Below the pieces are notes generated by a model that made no database searches, was not told the DNA's origin, and saw only the letters and a list, made by a program, of their open reading frames with translations. This document shows, piece after piece, positions 34,575-43,099 of a DNA stretch of 64,000 nt; positions within the stretch are counted from its first letter, which is position 1; each line of letters opens with the position of its first letter. A program made the position numbers and the translations under genes. The stretch is from Virgibacillus_O xinjiangensis (GTDB taxonomy: Bacteria; Bacillota; Bacilli; Bacillales; Amphibacillaceae): the NCBI RefSeq assembly GCF_042643145.1, contig NZ_JBHRSA010000058.1, positions 1 to 64,000 of the forward strand, written 5' to 3'.

Positions 34575-34615
34575 ATATTTATACAACAAAATCGATATTT
34601 ATGCAGCAAATTTCG
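34575..34615. repeat. Two direct repeats in a divergent promoter region
   Basis: ATATTTATACAACAAAATCG (34575-34594) and ATATTTATGCAGCAAATTTC plus G (34595-34615) are 20-21-bp direct repeats with most positions shared. That places them on the same face of the helix, as tandem regulator sites often are. They lie between the GlcD-like and GntR genes. Confidence 0.55.
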
Positions 34616-34634
34616 TCAAAATGTAAAGTTTTTA

Positions 34635-34663
34635 TTTACAAATACTGTATCATAGTTTAAAGT
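34635..34663 (+). promoter_or_regulatory. Promoter of gntR-dctPQM
   Basis: TTTACA, 17-bp spacer, TAAAGT. Confidence 0.6.
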
Positions 34664-34666
34664 TAG

Positions 34667-34681
34667 TGTATACAGTATACA
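34667..34681 (+). promoter_or_regulatory. GntR/FCD-type operator
   Basis: TGTATACAGTATACA, a 7-bp inverted repeat around one central base, placed right after the -10 box. This resembles known binding sites of FCD-type GntR regulators. It would let the adjacent GntR protein repress its own operon. Confidence 0.7.
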
Positions 34682-34703
34682 GAAAATTACGAGGAGAGTG
34701 ATT

Positions 34704-35351
34704 ATGGGGAAAATTAAACAGGCGGAATCCCTTGCTGATCAGGCTTATCACTTGTTAAGAAACGAAATCATCTCCGGAGAGTTGCTGCCGGAAGAGGACC
34801 TGCCGGAAGAAAGGCTCGCTAAAGAACTGGGCATCAGCAGAACGCCGTTAAGGGACGCCCTGCGTAGACTGGAGATGGATGGCCTCGTCGATTTGAGGAA
34901 AGGAAAATCTGCGAGAGTGGCTTCTTTCACCATGGAAGATTCTTTACAATCAATGGAAATCCGGCGACTACTGGAAATACATAACATCGAGAAAACCGCC
35001 GCCAGATTCAATGAAGAAACAATGGCTAGTGTCCAAGCAATCATGGCTGCGCAATGGAAGGCCGTTGAACAGGAGGATTACCATACGTTCATTGAATTGG
35101 ACAGGGAATTCCATTTGATGCTGGCTGCCCCTAATCCGAACAACAAGCTGAAAGAATTGATTTATCAAATGAACACAGGTGCCTATCGGGCATTCCTGAT
35201 TTTATCCAATACACTGCATGAGAGTGCCGGATTGGCCTGTGAGGAACATGAAGATATCATAAAGGCACTGGCAAAACAGGATATTTCCTTGGCGGTGAAG
35301 CAAATGTCTGTCCATATGGAAAACATCGAAACCCGTATTTTGGCAAGATAA
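34704..35351 (+). CDS. GntR family regulator, FCD subfamily (first of three)
   Basis: A 215-residue regulator: N-terminal winged helix (ISGELLPEEDLPEERLAKELGISRTPLRDALRRL) and a C-terminal FCD ligand-binding domain with metal-type residues (FIELDREFHLML; HEDIIKALAKQD; SVHMENIE). ATG 34704 follows GAGGAG. It leads a run of TRAP transporter genes and has an operator over its own start site, so it probably senses the imported compound or a breakdown product and releases repression. Two further GntR genes lie at 42177 and 46247. Confidence 0.9.
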   Translation: MGKIKQAESLADQAYHLLRNEIISGELLPEEDLPEERLAKELGISRTPLRDALRRLEMDGLVDLRKGKSARVASFTMEDSLQSMEIRRLLEIHNIEKTAARFNEETMASVQAIMAAQWKAVEQEDYHTFIELDREFHLMLAAPNPNNKLKELIYQMNTGAYRAFLILSNTLHESAGLACEEHEDIIKALAKQDISLAVKQMSVHMENIETRILAR

Positions 35352-35393
35352 ATGTCCAATCGACATGAAAGCACTTTATAAGGAGAACACGGC

Positions 35394-35426
35394 ATGCTGC
35401 AGTTGCTCAGGCCGAATGTTCCATAA
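35394..35426 (+). CDS. Possible 10-codon leader peptide
   Basis: ATG CTG CAG TTG CTC AGG CCG AAT GTT CCA TAA (MLQLLRPNVP) with an AAGGAG 8-9 bases upstream, between gntR and dctP. Its ribosome site is as good as those of the real genes around it. It could couple translation, act as a leader peptide, or be chance. Confidence 0.35.
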   Translation: MLQLLRPNVP

Positions 35427-35444
35427 AAATTCAGGAGGCATACT

Positions 35445-36476
35445 ATGAAGAAACTATTATTGATGCTGTTAGCAGGAATATTATTACTTTCGGCATGCGG
35501 TCGGCCGTCAGGCGGAGAGTCCGCTAGTGGGGAGGAAGGCAGTGAAGGGAGTTCCGAACAGTATACCATCAGGATTCCCCACCTAGTATCCGAAGAACAG
35601 TCCTCCCATATTGCTGCCGAGGAGTTCAAAAAGAAGTTGGAAGAAGAATCGGACGGCCGTTTAAAAGTAGAAATCTATCCAAATGGTCAGCTCTTCCCAT
35701 CAGACAGGGAAGCCATTGAAGCAGTGCAGCTTGGGAATGTGGAAATGACCATCCCAGCGATTGCACCGTTGGCTTCTTTCAACCCAGACTTTTCCGTTTT
35801 CGATCTGCCATTCTTATTTGATGATTACGAAGCAGCCTATGCCGCACTTGACGGAGAATTGGGACAAGGACTTCTTGACAGTCTCGAAGAAGAAGGCATG
35901 AAAGGCTTGGTATTTGGGGAAAATGGTTTCCGCCATCTATCCAATAATGAAGGGCCGGTCACTTCCCTTGAAGATATCCAGGGGCTTAAAATGCGCACAT
36001 TGGAAAGCCCGCTGCACACCGACACCTTCAAACAGTTGGGGATGAACGCGTCACCATTCGCTTTCGGTGAATTATACACTGCCTTGCAGCAGGGAACCTA
36101 TGATGCGATGGAGGCTCCTATATCGCTCTTCTACACCAATAAATTCTATGAAGTTCAGGATTATCTGACACTTACCGGCCATGTCTATCAGGCTACGATT
36201 CTACTGATGAACAATGACTTCTATCAAAGCCTTCCGGAGGATCTTCAGAAGCTAGTGATGGAAGCTGCTGAAGAATTCAGGGAGGAGCAGCGTGAACTTG
36301 CTCAACAGCAGGACACCGAGTTCCTTGAGGATCTGAAAGAGAACGGCATGGAAGTTAATGAGCTTACAGAAGAACAGCGTCAGGAATTCATTGATGCCGT
36401 TCAACCTGTCTATGAAAAATATGAAGAAGAAATCGGACAGGATTTGATTGAACAAGCCCAGTCCGCAAATGAATAA
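35445..36476 (+). CDS. dctP: TRAP transporter substrate-binding lipoprotein (DctP)
   Basis: Extracytoplasmic ligand-binding subunit of a TRAP transporter. A 343-residue lipoprotein: signal sequence with lipobox LLSAC near residue 18, a short GSE-rich linker, then the DctP fold (RIPHLVSEEQSSHIAAEEF; YPNGQLFPSDREAIEAV; GLKMRTLESPLHTDTFKQLG with the carboxylate-binding Arg; NNDFYQSLPEDLQ). TRAP systems import organic acids; the arginine indicates a carboxylate ligand. ATG 35445 follows AGGAGGC. A strong hairpin follows the gene. Confidence 0.93.
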   Translation: MKKLLLMLLAGILLLSACGRPSGGESASGEEGSEGSSEQYTIRIPHLVSEEQSSHIAAEEFKKKLEEESDGRLKVEIYPNGQLFPSDREAIEAVQLGNVEMTIPAIAPLASFNPDFSVFDLPFLFDDYEAAYAALDGELGQGLLDSLEEEGMKGLVFGENGFRHLSNNEGPVTSLEDIQGLKMRTLESPLHTDTFKQLGMNASPFAFGELYTALQQGTYDAMEAPISLFYTNKFYEVQDYLTLTGHVYQATILLMNNDFYQSLPEDLQKLVMEAAEEFREEQRELAQQQDTEFLEDLKENGMEVNELTEEQRQEFIDAVQPVYEKYEEEIGQDLIEQAQSANE

Positions 36477-36481
36477 AAATT

Positions 36482-36512
36482 GGGGAAACCAAGCCATTGG
36501 CTTGGTTTCCCC
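36482..36512 (+). promoter_or_regulatory. Intra-operon hairpin between dctP and dctQ
   Basis: A perfect 14-bp stem (GGGGAAACCAAGCC / GGCTTGGTTTCCCC) with an ATT loop and no T run. Such structures after a binding-protein gene can stabilise the upstream mRNA or partly terminate, so more DctP than membrane subunits is made. Confidence 0.7.
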
Positions 36513-36535
36513 GTTCCTAAAAGGATGTGAACAGC

Positions 36536-37030
36536 ATGGCGAAGAAGTTCGCTAGATTTGAAGAAATATTCCTGGTCTTTACCCTCGTGGCCATGGTTGC
36601 CCTCATTTTCGGCCAAGTGGTCGGCCGCTATATCTTCCAATCAGCTCCCAGCTGGACCGAAGAAATTGCCCGTTACCTGCATATTTTGCAGGTTTGGATC
36701 GGAGCAAGTTATGCCGTGAAGCTGCAGGAGCACATCCGTGTCGATGCATTCGTTACAAGGCTATCAGGTAAACCGAGGAAGGTGTTGGAATCTATAAATG
36801 TCATCATCTGGTTTAGTCTGGTTCTATTCCTCGCAGTCTTCGGAACACAGCTCGTCCTTCAGACCATCCAATTCGGTCAGGTTTCTCCGGCAATGCAAAT
36901 ACCGATGTGGATTCCTATGGTGGCTGTTCCGCTTGGGTCCATTGGCATGACTATCCGCCTGTTGTATCAGTTGAAAGAGGTTTGGAAGGGAAACTATGGC
37001 AAAGAGGATAGTGGGGGGGTTACAATATGA
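36536..37030 (+). CDS. dctQ: TRAP transporter small permease (DctQ)
   Basis: A 164-residue membrane protein with four hydrophobic segments (EEIFLVFTLVAMVALIFGQV and others) and SWTEEIARYLHILQVWIGASY, the DctQ pattern. Part of the TRAP operon; ATG 36536 fits AAAGGA better than GTG 36527. Overlaps dctM by ATGA. Confidence 0.9.
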   Translation: MAKKFARFEEIFLVFTLVAMVALIFGQVVGRYIFQSAPSWTEEIARYLHILQVWIGASYAVKLQEHIRVDAFVTRLSGKPRKVLESINVIIWFSLVLFLAVFGTQLVLQTIQFGQVSPAMQIPMWIPMVAVPLGSIGMTIRLLYQLKEVWKGNYGKEDSGGVTI

Positions 37031-38310
37031 GTGTAGGACTGTTGTTTGGAACATTATTCATCTGTCTGCTGATTGGAGTCCCAATTGCATTTTCCCTTGG
37101 CGTCTCCGCATTGGTAGCCATCTACTTCGGTTCCACCCTGCCCCTTGATATTATCGTCCAAAAAGCTTTCACCTCACTCGATTCGTTTCCGTTGCTGGCA
37201 ATTCCTTTCTTTATGCTTGCCGGGGTACTTATGGGAAAAGGCGGTGTATCCAAGCGGCTATTGGATCTGGCTACTGCCATGGTCGGATGGATGACCGGCG
37301 GTTTGTCGATGGTAACCATTGTGGCATGTATGTTTTTCGCGGCCATCTCCGGTTCAGGTCCAGCAACCGTAGCGGCTATAGGTGGTTTTATGATTCCGGC
37401 AATGATCGCCAGGAATTATGGCAGCGGTTTTGCCGCAGCTGTACCGGCAGCTGCCGGTTCCATCGGTGTCATCATCCCGCCAAGTATTCCATTTGTCATT
37501 TATGGAGTGACTGCCAGCGTATCTGTCGGTGATATGTTCCTTGCGGGCATATTTCCGGGTGTCATCATTACATTGGGATTGATGCTTACCGCTTACATAA
37601 TTGCCAAGAAGAATGACTATAAGCCGCAGGAAGAGACAAAGGCAACCTTCAAAGATGTGCTCAAGGCCTTCAATGAAGCAAAATGGGCCCTGCTGATACC
37701 AGTCATCATCCTTGGGGGGATTTACGGCGGTATTTTCTCCCCGACTGAGGCGGCGGTAGTATCCGTTGTCTATGCGCTGCTCATTGGGGCATTCGTCTAT
37801 AAAGAGTTGAATTTGCAGAACATATATGAGGCATTCAGGCAAACCATTGTCATCAATGCAACGACCATGATTATCATCGGGTTGTCTGTTTCGTTTGCCT
37901 ATTTCATGACATTGGAACAAATACCCACACAGATATCGGCTTTTCTGACGGATTTGTCGTCGAGCCCGATTCTCATTTTGCTGGTCATCAATGTACTGTT
38001 GCTTGTGACAGGCATGTTCATTGATACCATTTCAGCAGTGGTGATCTTGACCCCTGTATTGCTGCCTGTCGTGACGGAACTTGGAGTGGATCCGGTTCAT
38101 TTCGGTGTCATTCTGGTAGCCAATCTGGCTATAGGATTTGTTACTCCACCACTGGGTGTGAATCTGTTTGTAGCCTCTACGGTGGGGAAAGTGAAGTTTG
38201 AAAAAATTGTTACGGCAGTCATTCCGTTCATCATATCGATGATTATCTGTCTTCTGGTAATCACCTATATCCCAGAACTATCTCTATGGCTGCCGGAGCA
38301 GTCCGAGTAA
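37027..38310 (+). CDS. dctM: TRAP transporter large permease (DctM)
   Basis: A 427-residue, about 12-helix membrane protein that carries the cation-coupled transport step. Family landmarks: IPFFMLAGVLMGKGG, AAISGSGPATVAAIGGFMIP, IPPSIPFVIYG and NLAIGFVTPPLGVNLFV. The ATG lies in the dctQ stop overlap, with AGTGGGGGGG upstream. With DctP and DctQ it makes a complete TRAP importer. Confidence 0.94.
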   Translation: MSVGLLFGTLFICLLIGVPIAFSLGVSALVAIYFGSTLPLDIIVQKAFTSLDSFPLLAIPFFMLAGVLMGKGGVSKRLLDLATAMVGWMTGGLSMVTIVACMFFAAISGSGPATVAAIGGFMIPAMIARNYGSGFAAAVPAAAGSIGVIIPPSIPFVIYGVTASVSVGDMFLAGIFPGVIITLGLMLTAYIIAKKNDYKPQEETKATFKDVLKAFNEAKWALLIPVIILGGIYGGIFSPTEAAVVSVVYALLIGAFVYKELNLQNIYEAFRQTIVINATTMIIIGLSVSFAYFMTLEQIPTQISAFLTDLSSSPILILLVINVLLLVTGMFIDTISAVVILTPVLLPVVTELGVDPVHFGVILVANLAIGFVTPPLGVNLFVASTVGKVKFEKIVTAVIPFIISMIICLLVITYIPELSLWLPEQSE

Positions 38311-38335
38311 CTTTGAAGGAAAGAAGGGGAAACAT

Positions 38336-39514
38336 ATGGCATTATCTATTAATCAACAAGCAGAAAAGCTGGTAGTACCAGGGATCAGGCAATTCTCCAA
38401 CCAGTTGGTGGATTATCCGGAGGCGGTGAATTTGACCATCGGACAGCCGGACTTTCCGACACCGGAATCGGTGAAAAGGGCGGGAGTAAAAGCGATTGAA
38501 TCTAACCAGACAGGCTACTCGCATAACGCAGGGTTATTGGAACTGCGTCAAGCTGCCTCCAGATTCTTCCTGGATACGTATGGTTTCCGTTATGATCCCG
38601 AGACTGAAATAGTCATTACCAATGGCGCCAGTGAAGCATTGGACTCCGTGTTCCGTACGATTCTCTCAGATGGAGATGAAGTCATTCTTACAGCTCCCAT
38701 CTATACAGCCTACGAGTCGAATATTGAACTTTGCGGGGCAAAGGTTGTATACTTGGATACTTCGGATACGGATTTTCTGCCATCCCCAGAACGTTTGGAA
38801 AATATGATAACGCCACGGACAAAAGCTGTTCTGCTCAACTATCCGTCCAATCCGACGGGGGTGACGATACCGCCACAGTTGATGGATCAGCTGGTGGAAG
38901 TGCTTGAGAAACATGATATATTTATCGTCAGCGATGAAATCTACAGTGAGAACACCTTTGCCGGACAGCATATGTCCTTCGCGGCCTACCACCAGCTTCG
39001 GGACCGTTTCTTTCTTGTTCATGGACTCTCCAAATCCCATTCAATGACCGGTTGGAGAATCGGGTTCCTCCTGGGGCCTGCCCAATGGATGAAACATGTA
39101 CTGAAGGTTCACTTATATAATTCCATTTGTGCTTCCTTGCCGAGTCAATATGCTGGTATCGAGGCCCTGGATAACTGCCGTGATGTCCCTGCAGCCATGA
39201 ACAAGGAATATATCAGGAGACGAGATTTTGTCTACCGACGATTGACGGAGATGGGACTGGACGCTGTCAAACCGAACGGTGCTTTCTACATTTTCCCATC
39301 CATCGAAAAGTTCGGGATTCCTTCTTTTGAATTCTGTACCAGACTCCTCAAAGAAGCTGGAGTCGCTGCAGTTCCGGGAAGCGCCTTTACTGATTATGGT
39401 GAAGGATTCATCCGTATTTCTTATGCTTATTCCATGGACATTCTGGAGGAAGGCATGAATCGTCTGGAGAAGTTTATCGAATCGTTGAGCGGCTCACCCA
39501 TGGGCAACAGGTAA
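38336..39514 (+). CDS. PatA-like PLP-dependent aminotransferase
   Basis: A 392-residue class I/II aminotransferase of the PatA/aspartate-aromatic type (LTIGQPDFPTPESVK; LNYPSNPTGV; SDEIYSENTF; Schiff-base K233 in HGLSKSHSMTGWRIGF). In core metabolism PatA makes N-acetyl-LL-diaminopimelate, but the placement behind a TRAP transporter and before an M20 hydrolase suggests amino acid or N-acyl amino acid breakdown here. ATG 38336 follows GAAAGAAGGGGAA. Confidence 0.87.
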   Translation: MALSINQQAEKLVVPGIRQFSNQLVDYPEAVNLTIGQPDFPTPESVKRAGVKAIESNQTGYSHNAGLLELRQAASRFFLDTYGFRYDPETEIVITNGASEALDSVFRTILSDGDEVILTAPIYTAYESNIELCGAKVVYLDTSDTDFLPSPERLENMITPRTKAVLLNYPSNPTGVTIPPQLMDQLVEVLEKHDIFIVSDEIYSENTFAGQHMSFAAYHQLRDRFFLVHGLSKSHSMTGWRIGFLLGPAQWMKHVLKVHLYNSICASLPSQYAGIEALDNCRDVPAAMNKEYIRRRDFVYRRLTEMGLDAVKPNGAFYIFPSIEKFGIPSFEFCTRLLKEAGVAAVPGSAFTDYGEGFIRISYAYSMDILEEGMNRLEKFIESLSGSPMGNR

Positions 39515-39527
39515 AAGGAGGTATTTG

Positions 39528-41156
39528 ATGGGAAAGTTGATGTGGAATACACCGGAAGCGTTAAAAGACTTGCTGTATGAGCTGGTCAGTTGGCAGAGTC
39601 GGAGCCTTACGGAAGGAGAAAGGACATTCCCGGATAAATTGGAAGCAAAGTTATCCTGCCTGGAATATTTCAAGCAGCATCCGGAACAGCTTGAGCTTCA
39701 GGGAACAGGGGATGGCCGTCATGCGGTGACAGCACTGTACAAACATGAATCAGCTGTTGACACGGTTGTGCTGATCAGCCATTTTGATACCGTGAATACA
39801 GAGGAATATGGCCACTTGGAGGAACTTGCATGTGAACCTGCAGCTCTGACAAAAGCCTTGATGGATCACCGGAATGAATTGCCGGAAGAAGCACTCCGTG
39901 ACCTCGACTCAGGTGATTACCTGTTTGGCCGCGGAACAATGGACATGAAGACAGGCCTAGCCCTGCATATGTCCCTTCTGGAGAAGGCAAGCACGGAAGA
40001 CTGGCCGGTGAATCTTCTGTTGATTACGGTTCCGGATGAAGAGGTGGATTCTGTCGGCATGCGGGCAGTTGTGCCACAACTGGTCAGATTGAAGGAAGAA
40101 TATGGCCTGGATTATCGTTTATTTCTTAATAGTGAACCGACTTTCCAGCGGCCTGGTGACGAAAATTATTACATATATACCGGGTCCATCGGCAAGATCA
40201 TGCCTGCAGCTTTGTTGTATGGACAGGAGACTCATGTAGGAAATCCATTAAGCGGTCTGACAGCCAATTATATGGCTACTTTTCTGACCCAGCAAATGGA
40301 ATGGAATCCGGCGTTCCGGGAAACGGATCTCGGGGAGGAAACACCACTCCCGATTTCCTTAAGGCAAAAGGATCTGATGACCATGGAATATTCTACCCAG
40401 ACCCCTTACAGAGCGCAGATCTTGTATAATGTGTTTCTGATGCGGCGAAGTGCTTCGGAAGTCATGGATATTTTCCGTCAAGAAGCAGCGGAAGCAGCTG
40501 CGGAATGCAATCGGAGGTATCAAGCCATCTGCAAACGGGAGAAGGTGGAACCGGTTGGGGAGGTTCAAGTTCTCCTGTATGAAGAACTGATCGCCTATGC
40601 AGAGAAAAAGTTGGGGAAAGAACAGGTAATGGAATTCAGGCAGGATGCTCTCAGACATCCGGAGTGGGATGATCGGGAAACATCCATCCGGATTGTCGAC
40701 AAGCTTATGCTGCACTGCCAGGAACTCGGACCGGCAATGGTTCTGCTGTATGCAACACCTTATTATCCACCGGTCAATTCGTCAGGGCACCAGACGGTCA
40801 AAAAGATCTTGGAAGTGATGAAGGGTTCAGCCAAGGAAAATCTGGATTTGGATGTGCATCAAGTCCATTACTTCAATGGTATTTCTGATTTGAGCTATGT
40901 CAATTACAAAGATGAACATGGGGACTGGAAGAGCTTTGAGAAAAATGCTCCTGTGTGGGGGGATGCCTATACCATCCCTTTCGAAGACATGTTGAAATTG
41001 CAGGCACCTGTCCTTAACATCGGGCCATTTGGCAAAGATGCACATAAACGGACCGAACGACTGCATAGGGAAAGCGCCTTTGTCCATCTGCCACATCTCT
41101 TGGAAACGGTCGTCCGACAGATGATGACAGGAAACACAGCAGCTGAAAAGCAATAG
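39528..41156 (+). CDS. RocB-like M20 family metallohydrolase
   Basis: A 542-residue M20 peptidase-type protein resembling RocB, a protein of arginine degradation in Bacillus with unclear activity. Metal-site motifs: ISHFDTVNTEEY, GRGTMDMKTGLA (bridging Asp) and TVPDEEVDSVGM (catalytic Glu-Glu). It is longer than typical M20 enzymes (about 400 aa), as RocB proteins are. ATG 39528 is chosen for spacing to AAAGGAGG. Last gene before a terminator; no arginine genes (rocD, rocF, rocG) are near, so the substrate may differ. Confidence 0.85.
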   Translation: MGKLMWNTPEALKDLLYELVSWQSRSLTEGERTFPDKLEAKLSCLEYFKQHPEQLELQGTGDGRHAVTALYKHESAVDTVVLISHFDTVNTEEYGHLEELACEPAALTKALMDHRNELPEEALRDLDSGDYLFGRGTMDMKTGLALHMSLLEKASTEDWPVNLLLITVPDEEVDSVGMRAVVPQLVRLKEEYGLDYRLFLNSEPTFQRPGDENYYIYTGSIGKIMPAALLYGQETHVGNPLSGLTANYMATFLTQQMEWNPAFRETDLGEETPLPISLRQKDLMTMEYSTQTPYRAQILYNVFLMRRSASEVMDIFRQEAAEAAAECNRRYQAICKREKVEPVGEVQVLLYEELIAYAEKKLGKEQVMEFRQDALRHPEWDDRETSIRIVDKLMLHCQELGPAMVLLYATPYYPPVNSSGHQTVKKILEVMKGSAKENLDLDVHQVHYFNGISDLSYVNYKDEHGDWKSFEKNAPVWGDAYTIPFEDMLKLQAPVLNIGPFGKDAHKRTERLHRESAFVHLPHLLETVVRQMMTGNTAAEKQ

Positions 41157-41161
41157 AAGAC

Positions 41162-41200
41162 AAAAAACCGGCTATTTCCTGGGAAATAGTCGGTTTTTTA
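41162..41200 (+). terminator. Terminator of the TRAP-aminotransferase operon
   Basis: A 17-bp stem (AAAAAACCGGCTATTTC / GAAATAGTCGGTTTTTT, one G-U pair) with a 4-base loop. Confidence 0.92.
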
Positions 41201-41334
41201 CACGAAACGAGCGATTCTCATTAATGGAGCTCCTGTTAGGAACTGCCAATGATAATAAATATGTTTTTTGACGAATGATTTCCAGATGATGTCATGATGT
41301 TTTGAGAGTAATAATGGAAGCTAGGGGGATATAA

Positions 41335-42078
41335 ATGTTTGAGCTAACTTTATTGGAATGGCTTACGGTCATTCTCTGCGCACTATTTATCGGTTTTTCC
41401 AAGTCAGGCCTGCCGAATATGGTTATCTTGGTCGTTACTGTTTTGATGTTTGTTTTTCCTGCAAGGGAGTCTGTCGGCATATTACTGCCTATGCTGCTTG
41501 CTGGAGATTTGTTTGCTGTGACCTATTACCGCCGAAATGTGGTCTGGAAATACCTGATTTCCTTGATTCCATGGGTCCTTGCAGGTATTCTGGCTGGATA
41601 CTTTGTCCTCTCCTTCATTACCAGTGAGCAGCTCAAACCGTTGATCGGCATCATTGTTCTGGCAATGATCGGCCTTCATTTATGGCGGGATAGGCTGGGG
41701 GAGCGGTTTAATGAGATGCTGCCGACATCGAAGTGGTTCACCGCAGTAATGGGCATTCTTGGCGGATTCACGACAATGGTAGGTAATGCTGCCGGCGGAG
41801 TGATGGCCGTCTACCTGCTGGTCAAGGGACTGCCGAAAAAGGAATTCGTCGGTACAGCTGCCTGGTTTTTTCTGTTTGTCAATCTTATCAAAGTACCATT
41901 CTACCTCCAGCTAGGCTTAATCAATCAATCCTCTATTCTATTTAATGTATGGTTGGTGCCGGCTATTATTTTAGGTGCTTTGGCTGGTGTAAGGTTCCTT
42001 CCGCTGATTCCGCAGAAAGTCTTTGCGCGTTTGGTGCTCGGTCTAGCCGCATTGGGCGGTGTCAATCTGCTATTCTAG
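41335..42078 (+). CDS. TauE/SafE family anion permease
   Basis: A 247-residue membrane protein with eight or so hydrophobic segments in two repeats (FIGFSKSGLPNM; GGFTTMVGNAAGGVMAVYLL), the TSUP family pattern. Members export sulfite, sulfoacetate or other small organosulfur or carboxylate anions. ATG 41335 follows TAGGGGGAT. Lies directly before a GntR gene. Its role here could be export of an acid by-product. Confidence 0.85.
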   Translation: MFELTLLEWLTVILCALFIGFSKSGLPNMVILVVTVLMFVFPARESVGILLPMLLAGDLFAVTYYRRNVVWKYLISLIPWVLAGILAGYFVLSFITSEQLKPLIGIIVLAMIGLHLWRDRLGERFNEMLPTSKWFTAVMGILGGFTTMVGNAAGGVMAVYLLVKGLPKKEFVGTAAWFFLFVNLIKVPFYLQLGLINQSSILFNVWLVPAIILGALAGVRFLPLIPQKVFARLVLGLAALGGVNLLF

Positions 42079-42176
42079 TTAGGGATAGTTGACAGCAACC
42101 TGATGAAGAGTGGTATGATATTAGTAATATTTTGAAAATAGTTGATTACTAACATTTTTTCAAGGAGCTAATAGGT

Positions 42177-42866
42177 ATGCCTCCATATAAGAATCGAAGA
42201 CTGTCCACCAAGGACTTTGTCTATTCGGAAATAAAAAAGCAAATCATTGAAGGAATCCTCGAACCGGAGCAGTCGATTAATGAAGGAAGTCTTGCCACGG
42301 AGCTAGAGATCAGCAGGACACCGATAAGGGAAGCTTTGCAGCGGCTGGAAATCGAGGAACTTGTCATCAGGCTTCCCAATGGACGCTTGAAAGTAGCTCC
42401 GATATCCATTGGGGAAGTGAAGGAGTTATTTACGGTCAGAAGTCTGTTGGAAGGACTGATTGTCAAGGAGTCTACGTTAAAAGCAAAACAGGAGGATCTC
42501 GAGATATTGAAGCGATATACACAGTTGATCATCGAGGCCTCGGAGACGGATCAATGGAAAGATGTCGTGTCTTATGGCAGCCAGTTCCACCGCCATTTAT
42601 ATGAAATAAGTCAGAATAGAACAGCTGTCAAAATGCTGAACCAAATTAATGACCACTTATCAAGATACCGAAGAATAGGCCCAGCTAATGACCGCTCCAG
42701 AAGCAAACAAGCGGCCACTGAGCATAAGGAAATGTTCGAAGCCATCCGTTCCCGCCAGCCAGATATCGCAGAAGAATTGATGAGGAAGCACATAGAACAC
42801 AGCCTGAATACGGCCATCCATTCCATTGAAAGGCACCTGGCAGACAGTGAACAATCAGTACATTAG
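42177..42866 (+). CDS. GntR family regulator, FCD subfamily (second)
   Basis: A 229-residue regulator: winged helix (SINEGSLATELEISRTPIREALQRLEIEELV) and FCD domain (ESTLKAKQEDLEIL; SYGSQFHRHLYEI; EHKEMFEAIRSR; KHIEHSLNTA). ATG 42177 follows CAAGGAGC. Ends at a terminator in front of a PrpB-like gene that carries a related operator, so it may control that gene. Confidence 0.9.
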   Translation: MPPYKNRRLSTKDFVYSEIKKQIIEGILEPEQSINEGSLATELEISRTPIREALQRLEIEELVIRLPNGRLKVAPISIGEVKELFTVRSLLEGLIVKESTLKAKQEDLEILKRYTQLIIEASETDQWKDVVSYGSQFHRHLYEISQNRTAVKMLNQINDHLSRYRRIGPANDRSRSKQAATEHKEMFEAIRSRQPDIAEELMRKHIEHSLNTAIHSIERHLADSEQSVH

Positions 42867-42873
42867 GGAAAGG

Positions 42874-42910
42874 CCTATCAATAGAATTGATAGGTTTCAT
42901 TTTTTTATTT
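42874..42910 (+). terminator. Terminator of the second gntR
   Basis: Stem CCTATCAAT / ATTGATAGG with an AGA loop, then TTTCATTTTTTT. Confidence 0.85.
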
Positions 42911-42933
42911 TTACTAAAAGACTGAATATTATA

Positions 42934-42994
42934 TTGACTTTGGAGCACAGGTTCGTATACTATATAGGTAAATAATAAATGTATACAATTATAC
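42934..42994 (+). promoter_or_regulatory. Promoter and GTATAC operator before the prpB-like gene
   Basis: TTGACT (42934-42939), 16-bp spacer, TATACT (42956-42961), then TGTATACAATTATAC (42980-42994) about 19 bp after the -10 box. The operator half-sites GTATA/TATAC resemble the operator at 34667-34681 but have a 4-bp spacer. Confidence 0.6.
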
Positions 42995-43099
42995 TATTTG
43001 AGCGCAGAGTCTTGTTAGAATCCTTCATTCATTCTGTAAACCAACAGTTCTCTGTATTTTTTGCCTGGCAAAGGAATCTCAATCAAAGGAGGAAAAACG

